Made by a program: the position numbers and the translations under genes | Part shown: positions 42,051 to 53,324 of the stretch, in pieces | How the letters are laid out: the number at the start of each line of letters is the position of its first letter | How positions within the stretch are numbered: the stretch's first letter is position 1 | Assembly: GCA_963854835.1 (NCBI GenBank) | Contig: OY978527.1 | Span: 19,346,845-19,410,844 of the forward strand | DNA from: Megamerina dolium | Lineage: Eukaryota; Arthropoda; Insecta; Diptera; Megamerinidae | DNA: 64,000 bases | Direction: 5' to 3' | The notes under the pieces: generated by a model | Told to the model about the DNA's origin: nothing | The model's database searches: none | The model's input: the letters and a program-made list of their open reading frames with translations, nothing else

Positions 42051-43115
42051 TTAAGCCCACACGCGTATGGTATAATCCCAACTACCAGTCGAAAGCGCTG
42101 TGCCATCTGGTGATACTTGCACGCAAGATACCTTATTCTCATGTCCATATAACAAGCACACGCGTTCTGATTTCAATGTATCCCACAAATTGACTGTGTA
42201 GTCATTGTAGCCGGCAAATAGTAGGCGTCCACTAACTGAGAAATCGACAGAATTCACACCAAAAATAATGCTCTCTTTTGAGAACACAGCCACTTCACGA
42301 TCGGCACGCATATCGAATAAACGACAACTGCTATCATCTGAACCGGTTGCTATAGCATCTCCACATGGATGAAACTTAACACTATTCACATCCGATTGAT
42401 GTCCCTCGAACGATTGTACAACATGTCCTGAACGCATATCCCATATGAATGCCATACGATCACAACTACCAGATACGAATGTATTTCCCGTTTCATTGGG
42501 TGCTAAGTCAATCGCCATAACATCACCCGAATGACCATGGAAGCTTTGCAGCAATTGACCCGACTCAACATCCCACAGTGCACATGTAGAGTCGCCGCTT
42601 CCCGTTAGTATTTGTTGATCTGAATTTGGATAAATGCAACACGACATGTAGCTAGTATGCGTACCAACTGTACGCTTTTTAGCAGCCATTTCTTCATCCG
42701 ATGTTATAGGGTAAACAGTAACTTTATTGTCTAGGCCACCGCAAGCGACATAATTTCCCGATGGTGCATAAGCGCATGCCATTATCCAAGTTGTTGGCAT
42801 AGTCACCGCATGTTCCTTATTGGTGGTAAATGCATCCCAAATTATAAGGCGACCATCCTGTGATGACGAAATGATGTGACGTTTGTCGGGGCTCCAATCG
42901 GTGCATAACACCTTGGCTTGATGTCCTTTCAACACTTTTCTTGGTTTAATGTTAACATATGCAATTTGTTCCAAACGTTCTGCTATAGTGGAGAGACTAA
43001 CATCGTTTAACTTCTGACGCTCCTCTTCCAATTTGGTTTTTAAATTTTCTGCCTCTTTGAGAAGACTCGCCATTTTCTCATTGGCATTGGTTGGCGCTGA
43101 TGCAGTCTCAGTCAT
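42051..43115 (-). CDS. Gbeta5: G protein beta-5 subunit, single exon, complete
   Basis: 354 residues starting at the ATG on the minus strand at 43115 ([20 protein letters not shown]) and ending IRVWA-stop. The upstream in-frame codons to 43274 read poorly and are taken as 5' UTR. The N-terminal 40 residues form the coiled coil that pairs with G-gamma-like (GGL) domains of R7-type RGS proteins. Seven WD40 blades follow: [100 protein letters not shown] and [20 protein letters not shown]. Phrases such as [20 protein letters not shown] and [20 protein letters not shown] identify Gbeta5 rather than Gbeta1/2. The family acts in neuronal and visual G-protein signalling through RGS7-class partners. 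No intron interrupts the frame. It is convergent with zinc-finger gene 3. Confidence 0.96.
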   Translation of the reverse strand: MTETASAPTNANEKMASLLKEAENLKTKLEEERQKLNDVSLSTIAERLEQIAYVNIKPRKVLKGHQAKVLCTDWSPDKRHIISSSQDGRLIIWDAFTTNKEHAVTMPTTWIMACAYAPSGNYVACGGLDNKVTVYPITSDEEMAAKKRTVGTHTSYMSCCIYPNSDQQILTGSGDSTCALWDVESGQLLQSFHGHSGDVMAIDLAPNETGNTFVSGSCDRMAFIWDMRSGHVVQSFEGHQSDVNSVKFHPCGDAIATGSDDSSCRLFDMRADREVAVFSKESIIFGVNSVDFSVSGRLLFAGYNDYTVNLWDTLKSERVCLLYGHENKVSCVQVSPDGTALSTGSWDYTIRVWA

Positions 43116-43261
43116 GATATTCGAAATTGTCTTGTGATGATTTTTCCACGAATTTACACGAAAGCATAGCAAATGCTTATGGCATTTCTGTACGTATAAA
43201 ACTTCTGCACTATATACATAAAAATCGATAGTTATAATAGGTCCGTCCCACTTTACTAGTA

Positions 43262-43610
43262 AAATAATTAACACGATTCAAGAGCGTAAGAAATTTCTTC
43301 TCTACAATTGAGAACAAAGTGAAAAAGTACGCGAACGGAAAATTTGTAAGATTTACTAGAAATTTCACAAATTCCTTCAGTTCTGTCACTTGCCAGTAAG
43401 AACAGCTGTTTTTCTATTTTACGATTTCTTTCTAGTAGAAATATTACCAGTAAAATTTGCAAGAATTATTACAGAAAGGAAATAATTTGCTCTCTCAATT
43501 TCCGCTCATTTACTGGTTTTTGGCGTACGCTAACACATTTTCAGTAAGAAATAGTCAAATTTGTAATAATTTGTAAAAAGTAATACGTAGCGAACGGCCC
43601 TATTATAAAA
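43262..43610. repeat. Possible old member of the dispersed repeat family, upstream of Gbeta5
   Basis: Shares scattered blocks with the family (TTACTAGAAATTTC, AAGAACAGCTGTTTTTCTAT, TCTCTCAATTTCCGCTC, TTGTAATAATTTGTAA) but is strongly diverged. It begins about 150 bp upstream of the Gbeta5 start codon. Confidence 0.4.
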
Positions 43611-43702
43611 TAAAAAATAAGTATACAATTTTACAATTGGAGCATATTAACAGTGATGCCAATTTTCATTTACATACCAACAGTTAGAAAATTTTAAAAT
43701 AG

Positions 43703-44141
43703 TGTTACGTTTTTATTCTGTGAGCGTTTAATTCTATTTGAATTACCTTGTTCGATCACTGGATTCTGTTAATAATAACTGCAACATTTATTTCATACAA
43801 CTATATACAGCAACAATTTATTTTATAATCTCTATGTACAATCAACTCTGTTTACAATCAACTATTTACAATAACACTTTAATGTACTAGTAACTTTTGC
43901 CTCTGTATAGATGCTTGCGCAGTCACGTTCGGAATTCGATTGATTTCTCACTTCTCAACACTGGCTCTATTTATACTCTGTTGGCAACACCCCAGAATCT
44001 TCCTTTATCGAGATTCACCTCTTCCTTTCTCGGTGGCTTGTTCTGGTTATCGCTTATTTCTTTTTGTTGACATTCGTTTCGATGCTGCCAATAGTGTTAG
44101 TCACAATAGTGATGAGTAACCAACTATCGATACTCGTTACA
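43703..44141 (-). repeat. 3' LTR of the decayed gypsy element (subfamily 1)
   Basis: 439 bp, TGTTACG...GTTACA on the plus strand. Close to the reverse complement of 3901-4337, including the CAATAGTG.TAGTCACAATAG segment. Confidence 0.88.
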
Positions 44142-47100
44142 CTGCCCTCCTCTTAGCCTTGTTCGTCCCGAACAAGTTTTTATACTTTCTCTCGATATGG
44201 CGCAAGTCGCTCCAAGTGCACTACTTTAAACTTTGCTCTTTTATTCCAGGCACGTTGAATATGGTCCTTCCCAATGAGTCTACAGTTTAGGGGACAGGCC
44301 TTTCTTTCGTTGTGGATTATGAACCATTACAAGCTCTCCTTCATAGAACCCTTTTGAATTTGCTTTCAAGTCATACCTGGCCTTCATCTTATCGCTTATC
44401 ATCTGCGACCGCTCTCTGATGAACTGATGTACTTCATCCAACAGTTTCCGATTTTCGCTAGTATAATTACCTTCGGTTGATCTCGTTGGTGTTACGACTC
44501 CAAATTTTAAATCAGCTAGCAGTATTATTTTTTTATTTAGCAGTATTAACTCGTTTCCAAAAATTGCCATTGCCGGTGTAGTACCCGTCGTATCATGTTG
44601 TGCTCATCGATATGCCATGAGGAACATTGGTATATGTACATCCCGGTCTCTTTGGTATTTATCTACGACTTTTCTAAAATATTCCTCCAAGGTACGGTTA
44701 AATCGTTCTACCATGCCATCAGATTGTGGATGCAAAGGTGTTGTACGAGTTTTGTATATACCCAGCATACGGCATATCTCTTGGAATACAACCGATTCGA
44801 AATTTCGACCTTAGTCTGAGTGTAGCTCCATCGGTACACCAAAACGAGTAATCCACTGGTTGACGAATATATCGGCAACTGTACTATCTTCTTGATTTGG
44901 TATGGGGTATACTTCAGGCCATTTACTGAAGTAATCTATAACCACCAGAACATACTTGTTTCCTGCGTTGCTTATTGGAAATGGTCCAGCTATGTCCATA
45001 GCAATTCGCTCGAATGGAGCACCCACGGTGTATTGGTTCATCTTACCTCGGCTTTTCTTAGTGGGACCTTTGGCCATTGTACATTGCTTACACTTCCGAA
45101 TCCAATCAGTGACATGGTCATGACATCCAACCCAATAAAATCGTTTCTTTATTTTCTCGACGGTTTTGGTTATGCCCAAATGCCCTCCTCTGGAGGCATT
45201 GTGATACTCAGCTATCACTTCATTTATTCTTGAATTGGGTACCACTAGAAGATCATTAGTGATTTTTCCATCTTCACTTTCCCATGTTCGGAATAAACAT
45301 CCGTCTCGTAAGTGCAGGCTTTGCCACTGCGCTCAGTATGCCTTTGCTATTGGACTCTCATTAGCCATCTCTTTCCATTCTGGACGTATGCCCTGCTCCT
45401 TGTATTCCATAAGCTTTACGAGATCTGAGTCATTCCGCTGATATTCTTGCACTCGTTCGGTGGTCCATGACTCCTCCGGCAATATATTCGTAATTCGTAT
45501 ATCGACAATGTGCTCCTTGTTTTCCAGTCGAGAACAATGTTTGCATTCCATTTTGCAAGGACGATGAGATAGAGCATCCGCGTTGCCGTGATGTCCTCCT
45601 TTACGATGTTCGATGGTAAAATCATAACTCTGTAGCCTTTCAATCCAGCGCGCCAATTGTCCTTCTGGGTTTTTATTTTGTAATAACCACCTTAGCGCTG
45701 CGTGGTCAGTTCTTAGATGAAATGACTGGCTGTACAAGTATTTATGGAAATACTTTACACATTCCAGTATTGCGAGCAACTCTCTTCGAGTGACACAGTA
45801 ATTTCTTTCTGGCTTCGACAGGATTTTACTGTAGTATGCTATTACTTTTTCTTGCCCATCTATGATCTGAGAGAGAACACCACCTATTTCATAGCCACTT
45901 GCATCTGTGTCAACTATAGTTGACAACAGGACGGACTTCTGCCTTCGCAAGCTGGCTTTTGAGAGAGGCATCAAGGCCGTATTTCCTAGTAGAAATGAGT
46001 GGAACAAAGGTGGGTTCCTGACTGGTAGGGATACACACATTTTCACTGATGGTTCCAACACGAACTCTGGAGTTGGAGCAGGAATCTATTCGGAGTCCTT
46101 AGAAATATCAACGTCCGTAAAACTCCCTTCTTATTGCAGTGTGTTCCAGGCGGAGGTATACGCAATTCTGCAAGCATGCGAATTGCTACAACAGAGGAAC
46201 ATAACTGGAAAGGCAACAATTCTCTCCGATAGCCAGGCATCTATAAAGGCGCCAGCCGCGCCAACTGTTAGCTCAAAGCTGGTCAGAGAGTGTAAACAAA
46301 TAATAACCTCAATATCTACCCACCTCGAAGTATCAGTTATCTGGGTTCCAGGGCACAAGGGAATCGCAGGCAACGAGAATGCTAAAGAGCTAGCTCGAAG
46401 GGGCTCATCTGCAGACAATGAACCGATGTAGGTGTTCCCCTAGCTGAAGCCAAGGGGATTATTCAAAAACACTATCTAAACAAAGCGCAGCGGAAATGGA
46501 CTAGCACCACATAATAATGCATAATTTCAAAAGCCACGTGGCCAGACTACAGCGAGAAGAGGACAAGGTGCCTTCTGAGGAGATCTAGGGCCGTCACACA
46601 CAAACTAATAGCAGTATGCACAGGCCACTGGGCCATTGGTACACATGCGGAGAAAATGGGTATCCCGCACAACGACCACTGCAGAAGCTGCAACGACATT
46701 ACCGCTAAGGAGACGGTAGAGCATTTCTTGTGCAAATGCCCGGCCTTATCCAGAAACCGATTAACATCCTTAGGTAGCCCTTTCTTTGATAACCTTGGAC
46801 AGGTATCTAAAATAGGGATCTCCAATATCCTTCAGTTCATAAACAACTCCGGCTGGTTGTAACATATCCCTTTAATACTCAGTAGGTCTTAGCGGGATTT
46901 ATGGCATTTTTGTTTGCTACTTGAGCGACCAGGGTCGCAGCCATTTTACCTACCTACCTACCCTGCATCTGTGTCCAACTGGTGCTGAACAGAGTCTTTC
47001 TTTCAGTTGTTCGAATGCTTTCTGTTGTTCCTCGCTCCATACAAATGGTTTGTTCTTTCTTGTTAACTCATGCAGACTGCTGGCGATGTTTGCATATCCA

Positions 47101-48345
47101 GGAACAAATCATCTATAGTAGGTACATAAGCCTAGGAAGCTTCTTAACTCGTGAAGATTCGACGGAATAGGCCATTCTTGTACTGCTGCTACTTTCTCCT
47201 CGTCGATATGTAGCCCTTCTGTTTTTACTTTATGACCAAAATATTTTTAACTTCTCGCCTGAAGAGTGAATACCTTTTCATATTCAGTTTGAGCCCTGCT
47301 TATTATATACGCTCAAATACTTCTTTCAACTTTTCCAGGTGGTCGTTAAAATCTTTTCCCATCACGATAATGTCACCAAGCGAGGTACGCCAGGCACGTT
47401 TTCTAGTAAAGTCCTCTGAGTACACGCTCCATCAAACGTTCGAAAGTAGTTGGCGCATTGTATAAGCCAAATGGCATCACTGTAAATTGCCATAGACCAT
47501 CGCCAATACTAAAAGCTGTGTTCTCTTTGTCTTCCTCACCAACTTTCACTTGCTAGTAGCCACTTTGCAGATCAAGAGTTGAGAACTACTTCGGACCAGG
47601 TAGCGTGTTCAGAGTGTCATCGATTCTTGGCAGTGGATAGCTGTCTTTTTTAGTAATATCATTTAGCTTTCTGTAATCCACGCAGAATCGAGTACTTCCA
47701 TCCTTCTTCTTTACCAGCACAACTGGTGAACTCCATGGACTCGCTGATGGTTCAATAACACCTTGTTTCTGCATATCGCTAATCAGCTTAATGGCTTCAT
47801 CTCTTTTGGCCAATGGAACTCGTCGTGGTGTTTGACGAATTGGTCTAGAATCACCGGTGTCAATGTGATTCTTCACGATGGTTGCTCGTCCCCAGTTCCA
47901 TTTTAAGAAAAGAAATAACTGTACTTTTTCAATAATTGTGAAGCCTTTTCTTTTTGCTGTTCGATAAGCACACCTGCCCATTCTTCCATCTATGCTTTTA
48001 ATTCCACTCTAACAGTTCCTGATCTTCCACTTTTCATTGACGAACCCTTTTCGCAGTCTACTGCGGCATGAACTTCCTGGCAATGACCAATCACCATTCC
48101 TTTTTTTACAACTGTAGATGTATTAGTTGGATTTAATATTCGTATTGGTACTATTCCATTTTCTTTAGGTTCAACTAACGTCCTACCAAGTATGATGTTT
48201 TTATTCGTTATTTCTTTATCCGCTTCTACTACCCATAACTTGCCTGTCCCATCTGTCCCATCCCACATTCATCTGTGCCAAATCACCACTTTTGATTTTG
48301 CTGGAACCTCTTGGCGTTGACATGCCAGTATTCGTTTGATGTTTT
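44142..48345 (-). pseudogene. pol of the decayed gypsy element
   Basis: From right to left on the minus strand: the region after protease (TGKLWVVEADKEITN, 48245-47990), RT N-terminal half ([11 protein letters not shown] end, 47981-47586), broken RT core with YLDD region (about 47580-47000), RNase H resuming at TDASGYEIGGVLSQ (45914), integrase zinc region and catalytic core (45245-44811; MDIAGPFPISNAG, MELHSD) and the C-terminus (44570-44176). The protein is mostly identical to the intact Pol, but stops (for example Gln to stop after HSD), frameshifts and a small insertion near 44520-44545 disable it. The stem-loop and purine tract at 44142-44175 are preserved. Confidence 0.88.
45916..46964 (+). 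mobile_element. LOA/I-like LINE 3' fragment with RNase H domain
   Basis: Flanked by GCATCTGTGTCAACT (45901-45915) and GCATCTGTGTCCAACT (46965-46980), a target duplication of about 15 bp with one indel. The frame 45940-46431 encodes an RNase H domain (IFTDGSNTNSGVGAGIY, ILSDSQASIKA, WVPGHKGIAGNENAKELA). After a frameshift, a C-terminal cysteine motif follows (CRSCNDITAKETVEHFLCKC...). The 3' end is a (TACC)n tail. An RNase H after RT is a feature of I/LOA-type LINEs. It is 5'-truncated and inserted inside the RNase H region of the gypsy pol. Confidence 0.85.
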
Positions 48346-49040
48346 CACAACAGTGTCCATCAGTGATTGATAGCTACCACGATCTTTCTCTGGAACCATC
48401 TGTAACACTTCAGATACATTACCTTTTAATGCCATTGATTCTTCGAAGCTGTTATCTCGAACTGAAGTTTGAATATGTTGAATTGCGTAGTTCCATCTAA
48501 TGTTGGTGGCTTTAGTAAAATTGTAGTTGATTCTCTAGTCACTGATGTGGTTGCTCCACTTATTTTTATTTTATTAAGTTCGCGCTCTAATTTTTCAAGC
48601 TTTTCTTCCAAGTCATCATGTCTGTCTACATGTTCCTTCAGCTTATCATCCAAATCATCCACGTGTTCTTTCAGCTCTGTGACTTAATTATTAATGGAAC
48701 CGGAAATTTCCTGAAATCTGGGTTCAATTTTTTTTGTAGATTGTAGCTTGAAGTCAATGCAAGAGGCATTTGCATGTTGCTGTTGTTGCATCATGGTTTT
48801 CATAAATTCCATGAGTTGACCACTCTAATCTATTTTGCTCTCTTCCTCAGAGTGCACAACTTAATGTATACCGGCTTCCTCAAAGAACTCATGTTCTTCT
48901 ACAATAATACCCTTAGCCTCCATAGCTTGCCTCATCCTCACCAGCAGTTCCACTTTTGCACCTGATGATGATAGATTCACCTCTACTAACAGATTTTCAA
49001 GCTGGTCCACTTTTAGTTGGTTAATTCTCACCACTTTTAC
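48346..49040 (-). pseudogene. gag fragment of the decayed gypsy element
   Basis: The minus strand shows SAP-like LKVDQLENLLVEVN sequence near 49010-48930, the Gln/coiled-coil region, and DDLDDKLKEHVDRHDDLEEK and PPTLDGTTQFNIFKLQFEIT (48662-48426). It then jumps to VPEKDRGSYQSLMDT before the deletion joint at about 48345. Divergence from the intact Gag is clearly greater than for pol, and several stops are present. The primer site (TCCCATTTCTGACACCA on the plus strand) is at 49046-49062. Confidence 0.8.
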
Positions 49041-49062
49041 AGAATCCCATTTCTGACACCAA

Positions 49063-49478
49063 TTTTTACGTTTTTATTTTGTGTAATTCTATTTGAATCA
49101 ACCTTGTTTAATCACCGGATTCTGTCAATAGTAATTGTAACACTTATTTTGTATAGCAACAATTTATTTAATCAACCTTATTTCCAATAAACTATTTACA
49201 ATAACTCTTTAATGTACTTGCAACTTTTGCCTCTGATACTGTATCAATGTTTGCGCGATCACTTTCGGGATTCAATTAATTTCAGTTGTTAACAACTGGT
49301 CCTATTTAAACTCTGTGGCAACACTCCAGAATCTTCCTTTATCGTAAACGAGATTCTTCTCTCGTTGGCTTGTTCTAGTTAGTGCCTATTTTTTTTTATT
49401 GACATTCGTTTCGATGCTACCATTATTCGTGCCATTCACAATTAGCGATGAATAACCAACCATCGATTAGCGTTACAA
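49063..49478 (-). repeat. 5' LTR of the decayed gypsy element (subfamily 2)
   Basis: About 416 bp ending GCGTTACA. It shares CATTATTCGTGCCATTCACA, a TATCAATGTTTGCGCGATCA segment and an ACAACTGGTCCTATTT segment with the LTR at 59457, and not with the LTR at 43703. Confidence 0.85.
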
Positions 49479-50675
49479 TATGCATGCCAATCAGTTCTGA
49501 TCATGTATATACAGTGAGCGACAAAAGTCTACATGCGGCTACCATTTCGGCTATCTGACATGTCCAAAAGCATAATGAAAAGAAGTAATGATGCAATTTT
49601 GTTTTAAATATGTTTTTATCATTACATAGCAAAAATTATCTTATTTCATTAAAAACTTAACAAGTTATTAACATAAAACGAAAAAAATTCAATGACAAAA
49701 GTCTACATACGGCGCGCATTCTACGCTTCTTTTTTGTTGTGTGTTGCGGCGCAATAACAGGAAAGTACCGCTAGTTACATTTTGCTGTTTTGCTTGGTAA
49801 TAGACATACTTGGATTGCATTTAGTTGTATTTTGGCTGTTTCCAGAAGTTCGTGGTTGTGACAATGGCTTCCCGTAAAAAAATATCAATTGATTTGCGAA
49901 AATTAGTAGTAAAGTATAGAAATGAAAACAAATCGTATGGTGAAATATCAAGCTTATTAAATTTAACAAAATCAACAGTACAAACAATATTCAATAACTA
50001 CAAAAAAACGAATAGTCTTGAAAATAAACCGCTTAGTGGTCGCCCAAAGAAGCTGAGTCGCAGAGATGTATCGTTCATTTTGAAAGAAGTGGATCAAAAT
50101 CCGAAAGTGGCAGGCACTAAGTTGGCCGCAGAGGTAGCAACTAGGTCAAATACAAATGTGCATCCACGAACAGTTCAAAGAGCCTTGAATAATAATGGGT
50201 TTCACAGCAGAACTCCGCGTAGGAAACCGTATATAAGTGAAAAAAATCGCAAACTTCGTTTGGAATTCGCGCAAAAGCATTTAGACAAGGGAATTGATTT
50301 CTGGAAACGAGTATTATTTACAGATGAGTCAAAATACAATTTATTTGGAAGTGACGGTAGAGCCAAAATTTGGAGAAAACCAAATACCGCAATGAACCCG
50401 AAACACTTAGTTCCTACGGTGAAGCATGGCGGTGGGAGTGTAATGGTTTGGGGCGCTGTCGCTGCATCTGGAGTTGGAAATTTGGTATTTGTGGAGGGTA
50501 ACATGGATCGCTTTCAATATTTTTTTTTTTTTGTTAGCTTATTTTTTTTTTTTTATTGAATCTTTCTTAAATACAAGAAACTAACAATAAGTATTAAAAT
50601 CTTACAAACTAAATAAAACTATGTGATATCCCCTACGTTCCATCACAATTTGGTGAGTCGCGAGATGTAGCAATT

Positions 50676-53324
50676 TTACAGCATATTCAGTGTGTCTTTT
50701 CTTTTTAATCGACGATGCCCCTTGCTCAGCAACAATTGCCTAGCAAGGGGATTCGGATGATTGTGTAATTTTTGAATGTAGCTTCTGCAGGACATTGCAA
50801 CTTCCTCAGAAATTGTGGGTACATTTAAATCTCGATGGATGTTAACGTTCCTCATATACCAAGGCGCGTTTACAATAATTCGCAGACACTTGGATTGTAT
50901 TCGCTGCAATTTTTCGATATTAGAGGGAGATGCGGTGCCCCAAAACTGAATGCCATAAGTCCAGATTGGTTTCAGGATTGCTTTATATAATAGCACTTTG
51001 TATTCAAGATTCAACTTTGATCTTTTGTGTAACAGCCACCATAACTGATTCATTTTAAGCTTGATCTGAGTTTTCTTTGCCTCTATGTGATTTTTCCATG
51101 TCAGCCTTCTGTCGAGGTGAATACCCAAGTACTTTATTGAGGAACATTGTGGAACTGATTGGCCATTAATTTTAAGTGGGGGACATGTATCTAGCCTTAG
51201 CGTGAAGGTTACATGTACGCTCTTTGATTCATTGACTTTTATACGCCATTTTGCTAGCCAGATTTCGAGAGAATCGATATGAGTCTGCAGGAGTTTAGTA
51301 GCTTCTATGGGGTTAGAGCGAGTGCACAATATTGCCGTATCATCTGCAAAGGTCGATATAAATGTATAGTTATTGCTGGGCATATCTGAAGTGTATAAGA
51401 GATACAGTAAGGGGCCCAAAACGCTTCCTTGAGGAACGCCAGCGTGAATATCCAATGGATTTGTTGTGTAATCCTTGTTATGTACGAGAAATTGTCTTTT
51501 CGTGAGGTAGCTACTAAGCAATGAGGAGACATTTGCAGGCAGTAATAGTTTGAGTTTGTAAATAAGGCCATCGTGCCATACTTTATCGAAAGCTTGAGTG
51601 ATATCAAGAAAGACAGCTGAGCAGTACTTTTTTTCTTCAAAAGTGTTCCTTATCAGAGTTACAATGCGGTGGACTTGTTCTATTGTGCCATGCTGTTTTC
51701 TAAATCCAAACTGATGTTGAGGAATCAGTTGGTTGAGATTAATAAATGGAGTTATATTCATGACAAGTAGCTTTTCGAATACTTTAGAAAGTAGAGGCAG
51801 GAGGCTGATAGGTCTGTACGATGCAACTTTTGTAGGGTCTTTTCCTGGTTTTGCTATCATAATAATTTTTGAAGTTTTCCAGCATTTGGGATAGTGTTTA
51901 ATACGAAGGATAGCATTGAAAATGTGCATCAGATGAATTACTGAAGCCGGAGGTAGCTCTTTTATCATTTTACCGGTAATTTTATCTGGACCAGGTGATT
52001 TTTTTGGGTTTAAATCTTTATAAATTGCTTTGAATATGTCCTTTTTTTTAATTTTGAGCGTTATTGAGCAAGGTTGAGAAGTTAATATTGGTAATGAGGA
52101 CTGTGAAGAGGGTGCATTGGGTGTAAACACACTTTTTAGGTGGTTTGCAAAAGCCAAACCCTTCTCACAGTTGCTTCTAGCCCAATTACCGTCACTCAAA
52201 CGGATGGGGGAATCAGTGAGAATTGGCCGATTTGATTTTTATGCTGATTTCCACAAAGAGTAGTCTGACGCTTCACCAGGTGTTAATTTCGCTATGTGCT
52301 CTTCTAACTCTTTGTTGTTTTTATTTTTTAAGGCTTGCTTTAACTTTCGAGTGCAGTGCTGTAGCTGTGTTTTCAGATTCGGTGATCTGAATTCTTGCCA
52401 TTGTCTTCGGAGTCTTCTTTTCTGTCTTACTAGCAATTCAATATCGGCTGGTGTGTATGGGCTATAGTTTGATTGCTTGCATACCTTTGTGCAGGTGGCT
52501 GAGCTGAGAGCTAATGAGAGCAGCTGGTTGAATTTTTCGAGTGCTGAGTCTACATCGTGTCCATTTCTTAATACAGTACTCAGAGGAAGATGGGAATTTA
52601 TATATTTCTTGAATTTTAACCAGTCTATTTTCTTTCTAACGCAATTGCTTTGGGGGCTTGGTGATTTTATAGATATTACCGTGGGTGAGTGGTCAGATGA
52701 TAGATCATAATTACACTCTGTGGAGATATTTTCCATCTGCAAACCTTTGGCGACTCCAAAGTCTATGAGATCGGGTATTTTCCTCTTGTCCGTCGGCCAA
52801 TATGTCGGTTGACCATTTGAAATAACATCGTAGCCGTGGTTAGTGATGATTGAACATAGTCTTTTGCCTTTTGGAGTTATTAATCGGGAGCCCCAGTGAG
52901 TGTGTTTGGCGTTGAAATCGCCAGCAACCAAGAATTTGCTACCAAGAGTTGAGAAAAATTCTTTATATTGCTGTTCGGTAATACTGTATCTTGGGGGACA
53001 GTATATCGCAGATATTACTAGCTTAGAGATGTATTCTTCCAGACATATAGATGTTGCTTGCAAGTAGACGCTACTAAAATCTTCAAGAACATGATGTTTT
53101 ATTCTGCTTTTTATCAATATGGCAGTTCCTCCGCGTGCCTTACCATGCGGATGATTTGTGGTGTACAGTTTGTAATATGGTATTTGGTAGCAATTTTTGT
53201 CAGTGAAATGGGTCTCAGATATCATCATTATGTCGATTTGGCTGGATTCAAGGAATTGAATTAGCTCCAAACGGTGCTGGCTTAAGCCGTTGGCGTTCCA
53301 GTGGCATATCTTGAGACAACTCAT
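50676..53324 (-). pseudogene. Jockey ORF2 (endonuclease + reverse transcriptase), one premature stop
   Basis: The reading frame runs 883 codons from the ATG at 53324. The endonuclease starts LKICHWNANGLSQHRLE and has SETHFTD, LVAGDFNAKHTHWGS, IPDLIDFGV and SSDHSPT (catalytic Glu, Asp, Asn and His visible). RT follows, with PKKSPGPDKITGKMI, RPISLLPLLSKVFEKL, FLDITQAFDKVWHDG, GVPQGSVLGPLLYLLYTSD and FADDTAIL. The C-terminal region has no RNase H, as usual for Jockey. The only defect is TAA in place of AAA at about 52241-52239, between the endonuclease and RT; copy A keeps Lys there. The start codon overlaps the ORF1 stop as ATGA. Confidence 0.93.

Larger units (their letters stand above)
43703..49478 (-). 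mobile_element. Decayed gypsy element with mismatched LTRs, LINE inserted
   Basis: Relative of the intact element at 3901-9859, in reverse orientation. It runs from the 5' LTR at the right (49478-49063) through the primer site, gag and pol to the 3' LTR at the left (44141-43703). About 1 kb covering the end of gag, the frameshift site and the protease is missing near 48345. Frameshifts and stops are frequent. The left LTR is close to the intact element's LTR, while the right LTR matches a different subfamily shared with 59457-60493. A LOA/I-like LINE (45916-46964) splits the RNase H region. Confidence 0.9.

Noticed and set aside
43116..43274. N-terminal extension of Gbeta5 upstream of MTETAS
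   Set aside because: The extra 53 residues have no similarity to the family and start from a chance in-frame codon; the family begins close to MTETAS.
45907..46431. Host RNase H gene
   Set aside because: Flanking target duplication, LINE-type C-terminal cysteine motif and (TACC)n tail show it is a LINE fragment.
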